From NCBI GenBank assembly GCA_036386835.1, contig DASVUX010000011.1, positions 124,001-188,000 on the forward strand: a DNA stretch of 64,000 nt, written 5' to 3'. The notes under the pieces were generated by a model. It was not told the DNA's origin. It ran no database searches and saw only the letters and a program-made list of their open reading frames with translations. The DNA is from 2-12-FULL-35-15 sp036386835 (lineage in GTDB: Bacteria > Bacteroidota > Bacteroidia > 2-12-FULL-35-15). Shown one piece after another: positions 44,002 through 52,674 of the stretch; the first letter of the stretch is position 1; every line of letters begins with the position of its first letter. Position numbers and translations under genes: made by a program.

Positions 44002-45291
44002 TTACTTGTAATACACTTCGAGGTCTTTCCCTATATCCGCCCTGTAATATTTTCCCGCGTACTTAATTCTTTCCGCGCTCTCAAATGAACTCTTCAAGGC
44101 CTCCTTCATCGTGGTCCCGAAGGATGTGAGCGCCATTACACGCCCCCCGTTCGTCATCACTTCTCCTGAAGGAGAATGCGTTGTCCCGGCATGAAAGATA
44201 AGGCTCCCATCTATTGTATCCATTCCTGTCATCAAATCTCCCTTTTTGTATTCTCCCGGGTATCCTCCTGCAACAAGCATTATCGTGGTAGCAAAGCGGG
44301 GATCCACTTCAAATGTTTTTTCCTCCAGGTTTCCGTTAGCAACTCCTTCAAAAAGGTCGAGGAGGTCTGATTTAATTCTTGGCAAAACAACTTCCGTTTC
44401 CGGATCACCCATCCGCACGTTGTATTCAATTACCTGCGGATCACCATTTACATTCATAAGTCCGATAAAAATAAATCCTTTGTAAGCAATGCCCTCTTTT
44501 TTTAAACCATTGATCGTTGGAATGATCACACGCTCCTCCACCTTCCTGATAAAATTTTCATCTGCAAAAGGGACAGGAGATACAGCACCCATTCCCCCGG
44601 TATTAAGACCGGTATCTCCTACCCCGATCCTTTTATAATCTTTTGCAGCCGGAAGGATCTTGTATGAATTTCCGTCAGTAAGAACGAATACAGAGAGTTC
44701 AATCCCTTTTAAAAATTCTTCGATCACTACCTTCGCGGAAGCATTCCCGAATTTAGCGTTGGCAAGCATTTCAGAAAGTTCTTTCCGCGCTTCATCCAGT
44801 GTTTCCGGTATGATTACACCTTTCCCTGCCGCTAGCCCGTCAGCTTTCAATACATAGGGCGGCTGCAAAGTTTCAAGAAACTTTAATCCTTCGGCTAGCG
44901 TTTCCTTTGTGAATGTTTCGTACCTCGCAGTCGGGATGTTGTTCCGCATCATAAACTGTTTAGAGAAATCTTTGCTGCCCTCCAGCTGTGCACCGTCTTT
45001 TTGCGGACCTATCACGGGAATATTTTTCAATTCACTATCTGCAAGAAAATAATCATGGATCCCTTTTACCAATGGATCTTCAGGCCCTACAACAACCATG
45101 TTGATATTATTCGCGAGTACGAATGCCTTAACAGCATTGAAATCGGTGGCAGAGATCTGTACGTTCGTGCCCACCGCTGCAGTACCGGCATTTCCCGGGG
45201 CAATATATAGCTTACCGAGTTTTTTACTTTGAGCTAATTTCCATGCATATGCATGTTCGCGGCCGCCTGAGCCAAGGATAAGAATATTCAT
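44002..45291 (-). CDS. purD: Phosphoribosylamine-glycine ligase
   Basis: GAR synthetase, the second step of purine synthesis. The 429 residues have the ATP-grasp layout: N-terminal domain with LGSGGREHAYAWKL, central ATP-grasp with PPYVLKADGLAAGKGVIIP and EEFLKGIELSVFVLTDG, the NTGGMGAVSPVP loop, GFIFIGLMNVNGDPQVIEYNVRMGDPETEVVLPR, and the C-terminal domain. No PurR-type operator was recognised. Confidence 0.97.
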   Translation of the reverse strand: MNILILGSGGREHAYAWKLAQSKKLGKLYIAPGNAGTAAVGTNVQISATDFNAVKAFVLANNINMVVVGPEDPLVKGIHDYFLADSELKNIPVIGPQKDGAQLEGSKDFSKQFMMRNNIPTARYETFTKETLAEGLKFLETLQPPYVLKADGLAAGKGVIIPETLDEARKELSEMLANAKFGNASAKVVIEEFLKGIELSVFVLTDGNSYKILPAAKDYKRIGVGDTGLNTGGMGAVSPVPFADENFIRKVEERVIIPTINGLKKEGIAYKGFIFIGLMNVNGDPQVIEYNVRMGDPETEVVLPRIKSDLLDLFEGVANGNLEEKTFEVDPRFATTIMLVAGGYPGEYKKGDLMTGMDTIDGSLIFHAGTTHSPSGEVMTNGGRVMALTSFGTTMKEALKSSFESAERIKYAGKYYRADIGKDLEVYYK

Positions 45292-45386
45292 TTTATACCA
45301 GGATTTCGTTGGGCAAAGAAACGGAATTTTCCGGGCAGAAGCCCGGAGAAATAATCAGAAATTATCCTATTTTAAAATGAGAAGAT

Positions 45387-45394
45387 TACTTTTG
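45387..45394 (+). promoter_or_regulatory. -7 promoter box of pgeF
   Basis: TACTTTTG matches TAnnTTTG and ends 4 bp before the pgeF start codon, so transcription should begin at or near the ATG. Confidence 0.5.
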
Positions 45395-45398
45395 CCTT

Positions 45399-46139
45399 AT
45401 GTACATTACTCCTTCCATTTTTAACTCCGGGAAAATAATCGCTGCACAAAGCACGCGGGAAGGCGGAGTGAGCCCGGCACCATACAGTTCCTTGAACCTG
45501 GGGATGTCGGTTAAGGATGATCCGGGCAACGTATTAAAGAACCGTGAGCTTTTTTTCTCAGCGCTTGGAATTAAACAGGAAGATGTTACCAAAAGCCACC
45601 AGGTGCATGGAATAAAGGTGTTAATTGTGAATGGACCTGTCACGACTGAAGGTTATGACGGCCTCATTAGTAACCGGCCGGGAGTATTTCTTGCGGTATC
45701 AGTCGCGGATTGCACACCAGTTCTTATTCACGATGAAAAAAACAATGCTGTAGCTGCCCTCCATGCGGGCTGGCGCGGAACCGCAGGCGGGATAGTTACC
45801 GAAGCGATGAACCTCATGGGAACGGCTTACGGTACAAAAGGAAGGGACTGCAAAGCGTTCATTGGTGCCTGCATCTCTCATGAAAATTTTGAAGTGGGTG
45901 AAGAAGTGGCTGCGCAATTCAGTAACTCAGTAAAAACTTTTCAGTCCCTGAAGGGGAAATGGTTCATTGATCTTAAGGGTGCCAATAGAAATCTTTTGAT
46001 CGCAGCAGGAGTTCCTGAGGAGAATATAGAAACCTGCGGACTTTGCACTGTCGCTGACAATGACAGGTTCTTCTCACATAGAAAGGAAAACGGTCTTACC
46101 GGCAGGATGATGGCCGTTATTGGCATCCGGAAGACCTGA
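45399..46139 (+). CDS. pgeF: Peptidoglycan editing factor PgeF (YfiH/laccase-domain)
   Basis: A 246-residue copper-oxidase-fold (DUF152) protein that removes mis-incorporated amino acids from peptidoglycan precursors. The conserved residues are AAQSTREGGVS, SHQVHG, VADCTPVLIHDE, ALHAGWRGTAGGIV (catalytic His/Cys set) and ETCGLCTVADNDRFFSHRKE. The start at MYITPSIF agrees with homologs. The -7 box ends 4 bp upstream, which suggests a leaderless mRNA. Divergent from purD. Confidence 0.95.
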   Translation: MYITPSIFNSGKIIAAQSTREGGVSPAPYSSLNLGMSVKDDPGNVLKNRELFFSALGIKQEDVTKSHQVHGIKVLIVNGPVTTEGYDGLISNRPGVFLAVSVADCTPVLIHDEKNNAVAALHAGWRGTAGGIVTEAMNLMGTAYGTKGRDCKAFIGACISHENFEVGEEVAAQFSNSVKTFQSLKGKWFIDLKGANRNLLIAAGVPEENIETCGLCTVADNDRFFSHRKENGLTGRMMAVIGIRKT

Positions 46140-46187
46140 TTATCCCGATTTTTGTACATTTATCTTTTATAACTCACGGCAGCAATA

Positions 46188-48134
46188 TTGAAATCAAAGC
46201 GCATTTCCTTATTTTTCCTGATGCTGGTGTTTGCCACTCCCGGTTTAAGGGCACAGCAAAACAAAGCGGATAGCCTTCAGCAGGTGATTTCCAATTCCGG
46301 AACTGACACCACCAGGGCGAATGCGCTCATTGAACTTTCCGGCCTCTTCCGCAAAACAGATATTAAAAGGTCGTTCTCGCTTACAGAAGAAGCCCTGGAT
46401 GTTTCCCTCCGCAATCAATATAAGCTGGGTATCGCCAAGGCTTATAATTCAATGGGCGATCTGTACCGTATTGAGTCTAATCTTACGCGTGCCAAAGAGT
46501 TTTACTTTAAGGCCTTTGATGCTTTCAAGGAAGCTGATGATCAGAAAGGGATCAGTTCGGCTGCAAACAATATAGGACTCCTGTATGATAGCCAGGGCAT
46601 GTATGCAGACGCGCTGAAATTTTATTACGTTTCTTTGAGGATTAATGAAAAGTCAAATGACAAGGCTTCCATTTCCTATTCTTATAACAACATCGGGGGC
46701 ATAAACGAGTTACTTGGAAACTATGAAGAAGCGCTGAAATTTTATTTCAAATCACTGGCATTAAAAGAAGCACTGAAGAATAAAGCGGGGGTAGCCAACA
46801 CCAACAATAACATCGGGGAAGTTTACAAAAAATCAGGCAGGTATGATGAGGCAATGAAGTATTATCAGCGCTCCCTCCAGCAAAAGAAGGAACTTGATAA
46901 CAAGCACGGGATGGCCAATACTCTCAACAATATCGGTGAAGTCTACCTCCTCCGGTCCGTGTACGGCAAGGCCCTGGAATATTACAACCAGTCGCTGCAG
47001 CTATTCATCGAGCTTGATAATAAGCCGGGGAGAGCAGCCGTGTATAACAATATCGGCTACCTGTTCCTGAAAATGAGGCAGTATGAGCAGGCAATGAATT
47101 ATGCGAGAAAGGGATTGTCCCTATCCATTGAGATCGGGCTTATCCCTGAACTACAAAAATCATATCAGGTACTTTCGGAGATTTGCACGGCATCAGGAAA
47201 TTACAAAGAAGCCAATGAGTACATTAAGCTCAATGGTTATTTAAAAGACAGTCTTCATAATGAGAAGAGCACAAAGCTTATTTCCGAGATGCAGGCCAAA
47301 TATGATCATGACAACAATAAGAAAGAGATTGCGCTTTTAACCAAAGAGAAAGATCTTCAACAACTGGAACTTTACAGTAACCGGATCCTTACTGTGTCTG
47401 TTTCAATTGGCTTTGGGCTCCTGCTAATCCTGGTGATCGTTGTAATTAAAGGGTATAAGGAAAAGCAGAGAGTTAACAGGCAGCTCCTTGAACAGAACAT
47501 CAGCATTACGAAGCAGAAAGAAGAAAAAGAATTATTGCTGAAGGAAATCCATCATCGTGTAAAGAACAATCTGCAGATCATTAACAGCCTGCTGCGTCTG
47601 CAATCTCACCAGATCAATGATCCCCGCTCCATCGCGCTCTTTGAAGAATGCCAGAACAGGATCCTGTCAATGGCAATGATCCATGAAAAATTATATAAAT
47701 CAAAAGACCTGGCCAATATTAATGTGGATAACTACATCCGCACCCTTGCAGAAGGACTTATCCGCTCCTACTCAACGGATACCCCGGTAAATTTAAAGGT
47801 GGAATGTTCGGTTGAAAAAATTGGAATAGATACGCTGATGCCTTTAGGATTAATATTGAATGAGCTTATTTCGAATTCCCTTAAATATGCTTTTACAGGA
47901 AGGAATGATGGAAAAATCATTATCCGAATTTATAAAAAGGGCACCGGGCGCCTGGAGATGCTGGTCTCAGATAATGGCGCAGGGCTGCCAGCGGATTTCT
48001 CATGGGAGAATCAAAACACCCTGGGAGTCGAACTGGTAAAAACATTAACAGGACAGATCAATGGCACCATTGAAATCACAAAGAACCCGGGGACTGCATT
48101 TAAAATCACTTTCGAGGATGTGGATAAGGCCTGA
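46188..48134 (+). CDS. TPR-containing HisKA_2-type sensor histidine kinase
   Basis: A 648-residue protein from a TTG start, giving a proper signal peptide (MKSKRISLFFLMLVFATPGLRA); no ATG lies closer than residue 12. The extracytoplasmic part (about 30-365) has about seven TPR repeats, recognised by periodic YNNIG/NNIGEVY phrases. A TM helix is at about 400-420. The HisKA_2 dimerisation domain at about 445-515 carries the phospho-acceptor in KEIHHRVKNNLQII, and a HATPase_c domain (about 540-648; NELISNSLKYAF, DNGAGLP) ends the protein. No response regulator is adjacent. Confidence 0.93.
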   Translation: MKSKRISLFFLMLVFATPGLRAQQNKADSLQQVISNSGTDTTRANALIELSGLFRKTDIKRSFSLTEEALDVSLRNQYKLGIAKAYNSMGDLYRIESNLTRAKEFYFKAFDAFKEADDQKGISSAANNIGLLYDSQGMYADALKFYYVSLRINEKSNDKASISYSYNNIGGINELLGNYEEALKFYFKSLALKEALKNKAGVANTNNNIGEVYKKSGRYDEAMKYYQRSLQQKKELDNKHGMANTLNNIGEVYLLRSVYGKALEYYNQSLQLFIELDNKPGRAAVYNNIGYLFLKMRQYEQAMNYARKGLSLSIEIGLIPELQKSYQVLSEICTASGNYKEANEYIKLNGYLKDSLHNEKSTKLISEMQAKYDHDNNKKEIALLTKEKDLQQLELYSNRILTVSVSIGFGLLLILVIVVIKGYKEKQRVNRQLLEQNISITKQKEEKELLLKEIHHRVKNNLQIINSLLRLQSHQINDPRSIALFEECQNRILSMAMIHEKLYKSKDLANINVDNYIRTLAEGLIRSYSTDTPVNLKVECSVEKIGIDTLMPLGLILNELISNSLKYAFTGRNDGKIIIRIYKKGTGRLEMLVSDNGAGLPADFSWENQNTLGVELVKTLTGQINGTIEITKNPGTAFKITFEDVDKA

Positions 48135-48148
48135 ATAACATTCATTTA

Positions 48149-48182
48149 AAAAGAAAGGCATCCGGATGGATGCCTTTCTTTT
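48149..48182. terminator. Bidirectional terminator between kinase and carboxylase genes
   Basis: A perfect 15-bp stem (48149-48163, 48168-48182) with GGAT loop. The 3' arm overlaps the last bases of the carboxylase gene stop codon on the minus strand. It serves both convergent genes. Confidence 0.93.
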
Positions 48183-49725
48183 ACAACGGTATATTTCCGT
48201 GTTTCTTCTTCGGTAATTTTGCAACTTTATTCTTAAGCATGTCAAAAGCACGGATCAGTTTTTCACGTGTATCTTCCGGCTTGATCACTTCATCAACATA
48301 GCCCCGTTCCGCGGCACGGTATGGATTGGCAAAATGCTGTATATACTCTTTTTCTTTTTCAGCCAGCTTTGCCGCGGGATCTGAGGCTGCTGCGATCTCT
48401 GTTTTAAAAATGATCTCTGCTGCGCCTTTGGCACCCATTACAGCGATCTCCGCAGAAGGCCATGCATAGTTCATATCTGCACCAATGTGCTTGCTGTTCA
48501 TTACATCATAAGCACCACCATACGCTTTACGCGTGATAACCGTGATCCGCGGAACCGTTGCTTCGGAAAATGCATACAATAACTTGGCGCCATTGGTAAT
48601 AATGCCATGCCATTCCTGGTCAGTTCCCGGCAGGAAGCCCGGAACATCTTCAAACACAAGCAACGGGATATTGAAGCAATCGCAGAATCGAACGAAGCGC
48701 GCTGCTTTTGTAGAGGAATTAATATCAAGCACCCCTGCAAGAAAGGCGGGCTGATTGGCTACAATCCCAATGCTTTTACCGCCCAGCCTTGCAAAGCCCA
48801 CGACAATGTTCTCTGCAAAGTTTTTATGCACCTCCAGAAATGTATCTGCATCAATCACACCTGTGATCACTTCACGGATATCATAAGGCTGATTCGGGTT
48901 TTCCGGAATGATCTTGTTGAGGTCCGGCCGTTTTTCATTACCGTTGCTCTCATAAGGAACGCTAGGTGCTTCATCCTCGCAATTCTGAGGCATATAACTC
49001 AGCAGGGCTTTTATATTATTGATACATTCAATCTCATTCGCACAGGAAAAATGTGTAACACCTGATTTGGTTGAATGTGTGGAAGCACCTCCTAATTCTT
49101 CTGATGTCACCTCTTCATGCGTCACAGTCTTAACCACGTTAGGTCCCGTTACGAACATGTAAGATGTGTTCTCCACCATCATAATAAAATCAGTAATTGC
49201 AGGCGAATAAACAGCGCCTCCTGCACACGGTCCCATGATCGCGGAAAGCTGCGGAATAACTCCTGAGGCCAAAACATTCCTGTAAAATATATCGGCATAT
49301 CCACCCAGGGAAACAACGCCCTCCTGGATCCTTGCTCCGCCACTGTCGTTCAACCCGATGCATGGTGCACCGTTCTGAATTGCAAGATCCATGATCCTGC
49401 AGATCTTCTCTGCATGTGTTTCACTCAGGGAGCCTCCAAACACGGTGAAATCCTGTGAAAAAACATACACCAGCCTGCCGTTCACTGTACCATAACCTGT
49501 TATAACGCCATCACCGAGGTACTTCTCCCTTTCAAGGCCGAACTCCGCGGAACGGTGTGTAACGAACATGCCGATCTCTTCGAAGCTTCCTTCGTCCATC
49601 AGAAAGTGCAGGCGCTCACGTGCTGTAAGCTTGCCTTTTTTATGCTGTGATTCAATCCTTTTGGCACCACCCCCTAAATGGGCTTCTTCAATCTTCTTAC
49701 CCAGATCCTTGATCTTGTTTTCCAT
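48181..49725 (-). CDS. pccB: Acyl-CoA carboxylase carboxyltransferase (propionyl-CoA carboxylase beta type)
   Basis: Transfers CO2 from biotin to propionyl- or acetyl-CoA. The 514 residues have N- and C-terminal crotonase-fold halves. Motifs are GGGAKRIESQHKKGKLTARERL, the acyl-CoA site ESGGARIQEGV-like NDSGGARIQEGV, IMGPCAGGAVYSPAITDF, and in the second half VFEDVPGFLPGTDQEW and RKAYGGAYDVM. No biotin carboxylase or biotin carrier gene is nearby. It starts 4 bp after the GNAT stop, so they are co-transcribed. Confidence 0.92.
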   Translation of the reverse strand: MENKIKDLGKKIEEAHLGGGAKRIESQHKKGKLTARERLHFLMDEGSFEEIGMFVTHRSAEFGLEREKYLGDGVITGYGTVNGRLVYVFSQDFTVFGGSLSETHAEKICRIMDLAIQNGAPCIGLNDSGGARIQEGVVSLGGYADIFYRNVLASGVIPQLSAIMGPCAGGAVYSPAITDFIMMVENTSYMFVTGPNVVKTVTHEEVTSEELGGASTHSTKSGVTHFSCANEIECINNIKALLSYMPQNCEDEAPSVPYESNGNEKRPDLNKIIPENPNQPYDIREVITGVIDADTFLEVHKNFAENIVVGFARLGGKSIGIVANQPAFLAGVLDINSSTKAARFVRFCDCFNIPLLVFEDVPGFLPGTDQEWHGIITNGAKLLYAFSEATVPRITVITRKAYGGAYDVMNSKHIGADMNYAWPSAEIAVMGAKGAAEIIFKTEIAAASDPAAKLAEKEKEYIQHFANPYRAAERGYVDEVIKPEDTREKLIRAFDMLKNKVAKLPKKKHGNIPL

Positions 49726-49728
49726 ATC

Positions 49729-50268
49729 TTATTTCAGTAATGAATATAGTTTACCATCTATATATTTTCCGTCCTTAAAGTACGCTTTTTTTAAAGTCCC
49801 CTCATAAATAAATCCGCATTTTTCAACAACTTTCTGTGATGATATATTGTAATCAAAAATCGTAGCTTCCAGGCGGACGAGGCCGTAGTATTCAAAAACG
49901 AGTGCTGAGAATGCTTTAATCGTTTGTGTCATAATCCCCTGGTTCCGGTGGGCTTTCCCCATCCAATATCCTATTTCATCTTTGTGTGAACCCTTACCAT
50001 ACTGGCTATGCAAGCTGATGCTTCCTGCCAGCCGTCCCGCTTGTGTACGTACCTGCCATTTCATCGGAACACCGAATTTCTCATTCTGCTCCAGGCATCC
50101 GGAAACATAAGCCACAGCATTTGCCCTGGTGTAGGGAAAAGGTACTTTTAGTGTGCCGTTATATATCTCAATATCATTAAGGTTTTCAACCAGCGCATCC
50201 AGGTCTTCCATCCCCGGGGTATGTGTGAGGTAATATCCCTTGCCAAGCTCTACTCTATCAGAAAACAT
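49729..50268 (-). CDS. GNAT N-acetyltransferase (RimJ/RimL-like)
   Basis: A 179-residue acetyl-CoA-dependent transferase. Landmarks are YWMGKAHRNQGIMTQTIKAFS (acetyl-CoA pyrophosphate loop, motif A) and the C-terminal FEYYGLVRLEATIFDYNISSQKVVEKCGFIYEGTLKKAYFKDGKYIDGKLYSLLK typical of the RimJ/Pat-like subgroup in overlapping segments. The substrate is probably a ribosomal protein N-terminus or small amine; unconfirmed. Immediately upstream of pccB in one operon. Confidence 0.88.
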   Translation of the reverse strand: MFSDRVELGKGYYLTHTPGMEDLDALVENLNDIEIYNGTLKVPFPYTRANAVAYVSGCLEQNEKFGVPMKWQVRTQAGRLAGSISLHSQYGKGSHKDEIGYWMGKAHRNQGIMTQTIKAFSALVFEYYGLVRLEATIFDYNISSQKVVEKCGFIYEGTLKKAYFKDGKYIDGKLYSLLK

Positions 50269-50286
50269 CTTTCTTTATTTGTGTAT

Positions 50287-50294
50287 CAAAATTA
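50287..50294 (-). promoter_or_regulatory. -7 promoter box of the GNAT-pccB operon
   Basis: The minus strand reads TAATTTTG, matching TAnnTTTG, 19 bp before the GNAT start. No -33 match. Confidence 0.4.
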
Positions 50295-50321
50295 TTAAAA
50301 TAAAGCTTCGGATATATTTTT

Positions 50322-50329
50322 TATATTTG
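50322..50329 (+). promoter_or_regulatory. -7 promoter box of the Lrp-family gene
   Basis: TATATTTG matches TAnnTTTG, 17 bp before the Lrp start codon at 50346. Confidence 0.45.
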
Positions 50330-50345
50330 GTTAAGACCGTGTATT

Positions 50346-50822
50346 ATGAATTACAATTTAGATAAGACCGACCTGAAGATCCTGAAGATCCTGCAGGAAA
50401 ACGCCAAGATCACCAACCTCCAGCTTTCGGGGGAGATCGGGCTTTCTCCCGCACCCACACAGGAACGGGTAAAGAAACTTGAAAATGCAAAGTTAATTCG
50501 CGGCTATCACGCACAACTGGATCCTGAAGCCCTGGGTATTGGAATTAATGCGATCATCCAGATCACACTCACCCACCAGGTAGAAAATGCGATCAGCAAT
50601 TTTAAAAAGGAGATCAATAAGATCCCGGAAATTATGGAGTGTTACCAGGTTACCGGCAATGCAGATTATGTAATGATCGTGATGCTGAAAGATATCCGGG
50701 ATTTCGAATCACTGATCTCGCAGAAATTAAGTAAAATGGAAGAGATAGGACAGATGCAGACAATGGTAGTTTTATCGAAGCCAAAAGATTCCAAGGTTTT
50801 ACCAATTGAATATGAATATTGA
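50346..50822 (+). CDS. Lrp/AsnC-family transcriptional regulator
   Basis: A 158-residue leucine-responsive-type regulator. The winged helix-turn-helix is at about 5-60 (DKTDLKILKILQENAKITNLQLSGEIGLSPAPTQERVKKLENAKLI in overlapping segments) and the ligand-binding RAM/AsnC domain at about 70-150 (ECYQVTGNADYVMIV). The family senses amino acids and controls amino-acid metabolism; homoserine dehydrogenase lies 0.4 kb downstream. Overlaps the next gene by about 17 bp. Confidence 0.93.
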   Translation: MNYNLDKTDLKILKILQENAKITNLQLSGEIGLSPAPTQERVKKLENAKLIRGYHAQLDPEALGIGINAIIQITLTHQVENAISNFKKEINKIPEIMECYQVTGNADYVMIVMLKDIRDFESLISQKLSKMEEIGQMQTMVVLSKPKDSKVLPIEYEY

Positions 50823-51162
50823 AGAGCTAAGAGAGTATTGCATTAAAAAAAAGGCCGTTGAAGAAACGCTGCCCTTCGGCCCCGACACGCTTGTATTTAA
50901 AGTGGCGGGAAAGATTTTTTTATTGGCGGGACTGGACAGCCGGCCACTTCAATTCAACGTAAAGTGCGATCCGGAAAATGCAATTACGCTGCGTGAGCAG
51001 TATTCAAATGTGCTTCCCGGTTACCACATGAATAAAAAACACTGGAACACTGTGATCGCTGACGGATCAACCAGCAACAAATTATTGAAAGAATGGATCG
51101 ATCACTCCTATGATATAGTTGCAAAAGGGCTTACGAAAAAAGAAAGGGAGAAGCTCGGCTAA
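50806..51162 (+). CDS. MmcQ/YjbR-family DNA-binding-like protein
   Basis: A 118-residue protein of the MmcQ/YjbR (CyaY-fold) family: PFGPDTLVFKVAGKIFLLAGL, NVKCDPENAITLREQY, and PGYHMNKKHWNTVIADGS. The family has a predicted DNA-binding double-wing fold, but its function is unknown. The start overlaps the end of the Lrp gene (ATG at 50806 or 50812), indicating coupled translation. The end lies 48 bp from the convergent homoserine dehydrogenase stop. Confidence 0.85.
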   Translation: MNMNIEELREYCIKKKAVEETLPFGPDTLVFKVAGKIFLLAGLDSRPLQFNVKCDPENAITLREQYSNVLPGYHMNKKHWNTVIADGSTSNKLLKEWIDHSYDIVAKGLTKKEREKLG

Positions 51163-51210
51163 CCTGCTCCTTGATCTCATCCGAAAATCAGGACTGGCGA
51201 CAGCTACTCA

Positions 51211-52416
51211 TCAAACCGCACAGATAAATAATTTATTATCCCTTTTATTATAAATATTGAACAGTGATTTAAAGTTCACCTGTGCTATGATATAATTTGT
51301 CCCCGCTGACTTATATTCTTCTTCCACCGAAAGAATATCCAGGTCTTTTAACTGTGCGGGATCCTGGTATCTTACATAAAGCTTTACCGGGAAATCGTAT
51401 TCGATCTGCGGTTTTCCAACTTCAATAACAGAACCGCCATTCATTTGTTTCTTCAGTTTTTTATATCCGTATCTATAATCATAGGTTAATGCGGAAACAT
51501 CTGAAAGTACTGCACTTCCTGTCGGGTGGCTGCCAGCACCCTTCCCTACAAAAGTTTGCTTGCATGAGTATGCGCCTTCAACTTCTACGGCATTGAATTC
51601 ATAATTGACATTAAACAATTCACTGTTCCGGTCAACAAAATGCGGGATAGCATACACTCTGAACTTATCACCAACTTTATGTGAAACGGCCAGCATCTTT
51701 ATTCGCAAGCCGCGCTGCTTCGCATATAAAATATCATCATAGCTTACGTTTTGAATGCCTGTATTAAAGATGTCCTCCGGGTCCAATACAATACCGAACG
51801 CATGGACCGTCAGCAACAATGTTTTAAATTTAGTGTCAAATCCGGCAACGTCAAGCCATGGATCGCTCTCAGCAAAGCCGCTTGACTGGGCATCAGCGAG
51901 AACATCAGCGTAATCTTTATTCTCCAGCTCCATCCTTGTCAGGATATAATTACATGTTCCGTTCAAAATCCCTCTTACGCTGCTGAGCAATTCATTATCA
52001 TAATATTCTTCAAGGTTCCGTATGATAGGAATGCTGCCTGCAGCTGATCCTTCGTAGATCAGGGCAACATTGTTCCTGGTCTGTAATTCATACAGCTCGC
52101 GGAAATTCTCGGCCAGCATTTTCTTATTTGCGGTAACAACGCTTACGCCATTGTTCATTGCCTGCTTCACGATAGCGAACGCTTCATCTGCATTATCGAT
52201 GAGCTCAACAATAACGTTAAGATTATCTCTTTTTAAGATCTCTTCCTTGTCAAAAGTAAAAAAGCGGCTGTCGATCTTACGTTTTTTATCCCGGTCTTTA
52301 ACGCAGATCATCTCAATGTTCGCCTTCAGGCCCTGCGAATGGTTTAATACATCATAAAGCCCCTGTCCCACACAGCCGAACCCGAATAACCCGATTTTAA
52401 TGTCTTTGTTTCCCAT
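51211..52416 (-). CDS. Homoserine dehydrogenase
   Basis: Reduces aspartate semialdehyde to homoserine, the branch to Thr, Met and Ile. About 401 residues from MGNKDIKIGLFGFGCVGQG; the 19-residue N-terminal extension from 52473 is unlikely, as it lies between the attenuator terminator and the domain start. The NADP motif is GFGCVG (about 11-16). Substrate and catalytic segments are VTANKKM, GILNGTCNYIL, GFAESDPWLDVAGFD and KGAGSHPTGSAVLSD. It is preceded by an attenuator (leader, antiterminator, terminator). Confidence 0.95.
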   Translation of the reverse strand: MGNKDIKIGLFGFGCVGQGLYDVLNHSQGLKANIEMICVKDRDKKRKIDSRFFTFDKEEILKRDNLNVIVELIDNADEAFAIVKQAMNNGVSVVTANKKMLAENFRELYELQTRNNVALIYEGSAAGSIPIIRNLEEYYDNELLSSVRGILNGTCNYILTRMELENKDYADVLADAQSSGFAESDPWLDVAGFDTKFKTLLLTVHAFGIVLDPEDIFNTGIQNVSYDDILYAKQRGLRIKMLAVSHKVGDKFRVYAIPHFVDRNSELFNVNYEFNAVEVEGAYSCKQTFVGKGAGSHPTGSAVLSDVSALTYDYRYGYKKLKKQMNGGSVIEVGKPQIEYDFPVKLYVRYQDPAQLKDLDILSVEEEYKSAGTNYIIAQVNFKSLFNIYNKRDNKLFICAV

Positions 52417-52521
52417 ATCTTTAATTATTGTTGTGATAAAGAGATTTGGAAGAATTTCCAAACCCATTCTCATTGTTAAATTATTTAATTCATTCTTCTT
52501 AACAGCATTCTTAGCCGCAAC

Positions 52522-52552
52522 AAAAAAAGGCTTTCCAATACGGAAAGCCTTT
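52522..52552 (-). terminator. Attenuator terminator upstream of homoserine dehydrogenase
   Basis: A perfect 11-bp stem (arms 52526-52536 and 52542-52552), 5-nt loop, then a seven-T run on the minus strand (52522-52528). It stands between the leader peptide and the structural gene, 106 bp before its start codon, so it can only act as a regulated (premature) terminator. Confidence 0.93.
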
Positions 52553-52581
52553 AAACAATATATTGATAATACCGGCTTCCC
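52542..52581 (-). promoter_or_regulatory. Predicted antiterminator hairpin
   Basis: On the minus-strand RNA, GGGAAGCC (52581-52574) can form eight consecutive pairs (one G-U) with GGCUUUCC (52549-52542), the 5' arm of the terminator. The two structures are mutually exclusive. The antiterminator arm begins 3 nt after the leader stop codon. Confidence 0.75.
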
Positions 52582-52584
52582 ATG

Positions 52585-52656
52585 CTAAAAACACATCATG
52601 CGGCCCATCATCAGGCTGCTGATCGTTTTTAAAATATGAGTTGCGTTGTTATTCAT
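52585..52656 (-). CDS. Attenuator leader peptide of homoserine dehydrogenase
   Basis: A 23-codon open frame on the minus strand, with ATG at 52654-52656 and TAG at 52585-52587. Its composition is informative: four Met codons in the last eight, arranged as MMGRMM, after two Thr and two Ile (HILKTISS). These are end products of the homoserine branch. The ATG lies 18 bp after the -7 box. Confidence 0.82.
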   Translation of the reverse strand: MNNNATHILKTISSLMMGRMMCF

Positions 52657-52674
52657 AATTCCTTATTCGGGCTG

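Noticed and set aside
51211..52473. Longer homoserine dehydrogenase start at 52473.
   Set aside because: The extra 19 residues are not family-like and would begin close to the attenuator terminator; MGNKDIKIGLFGFG is the natural start.
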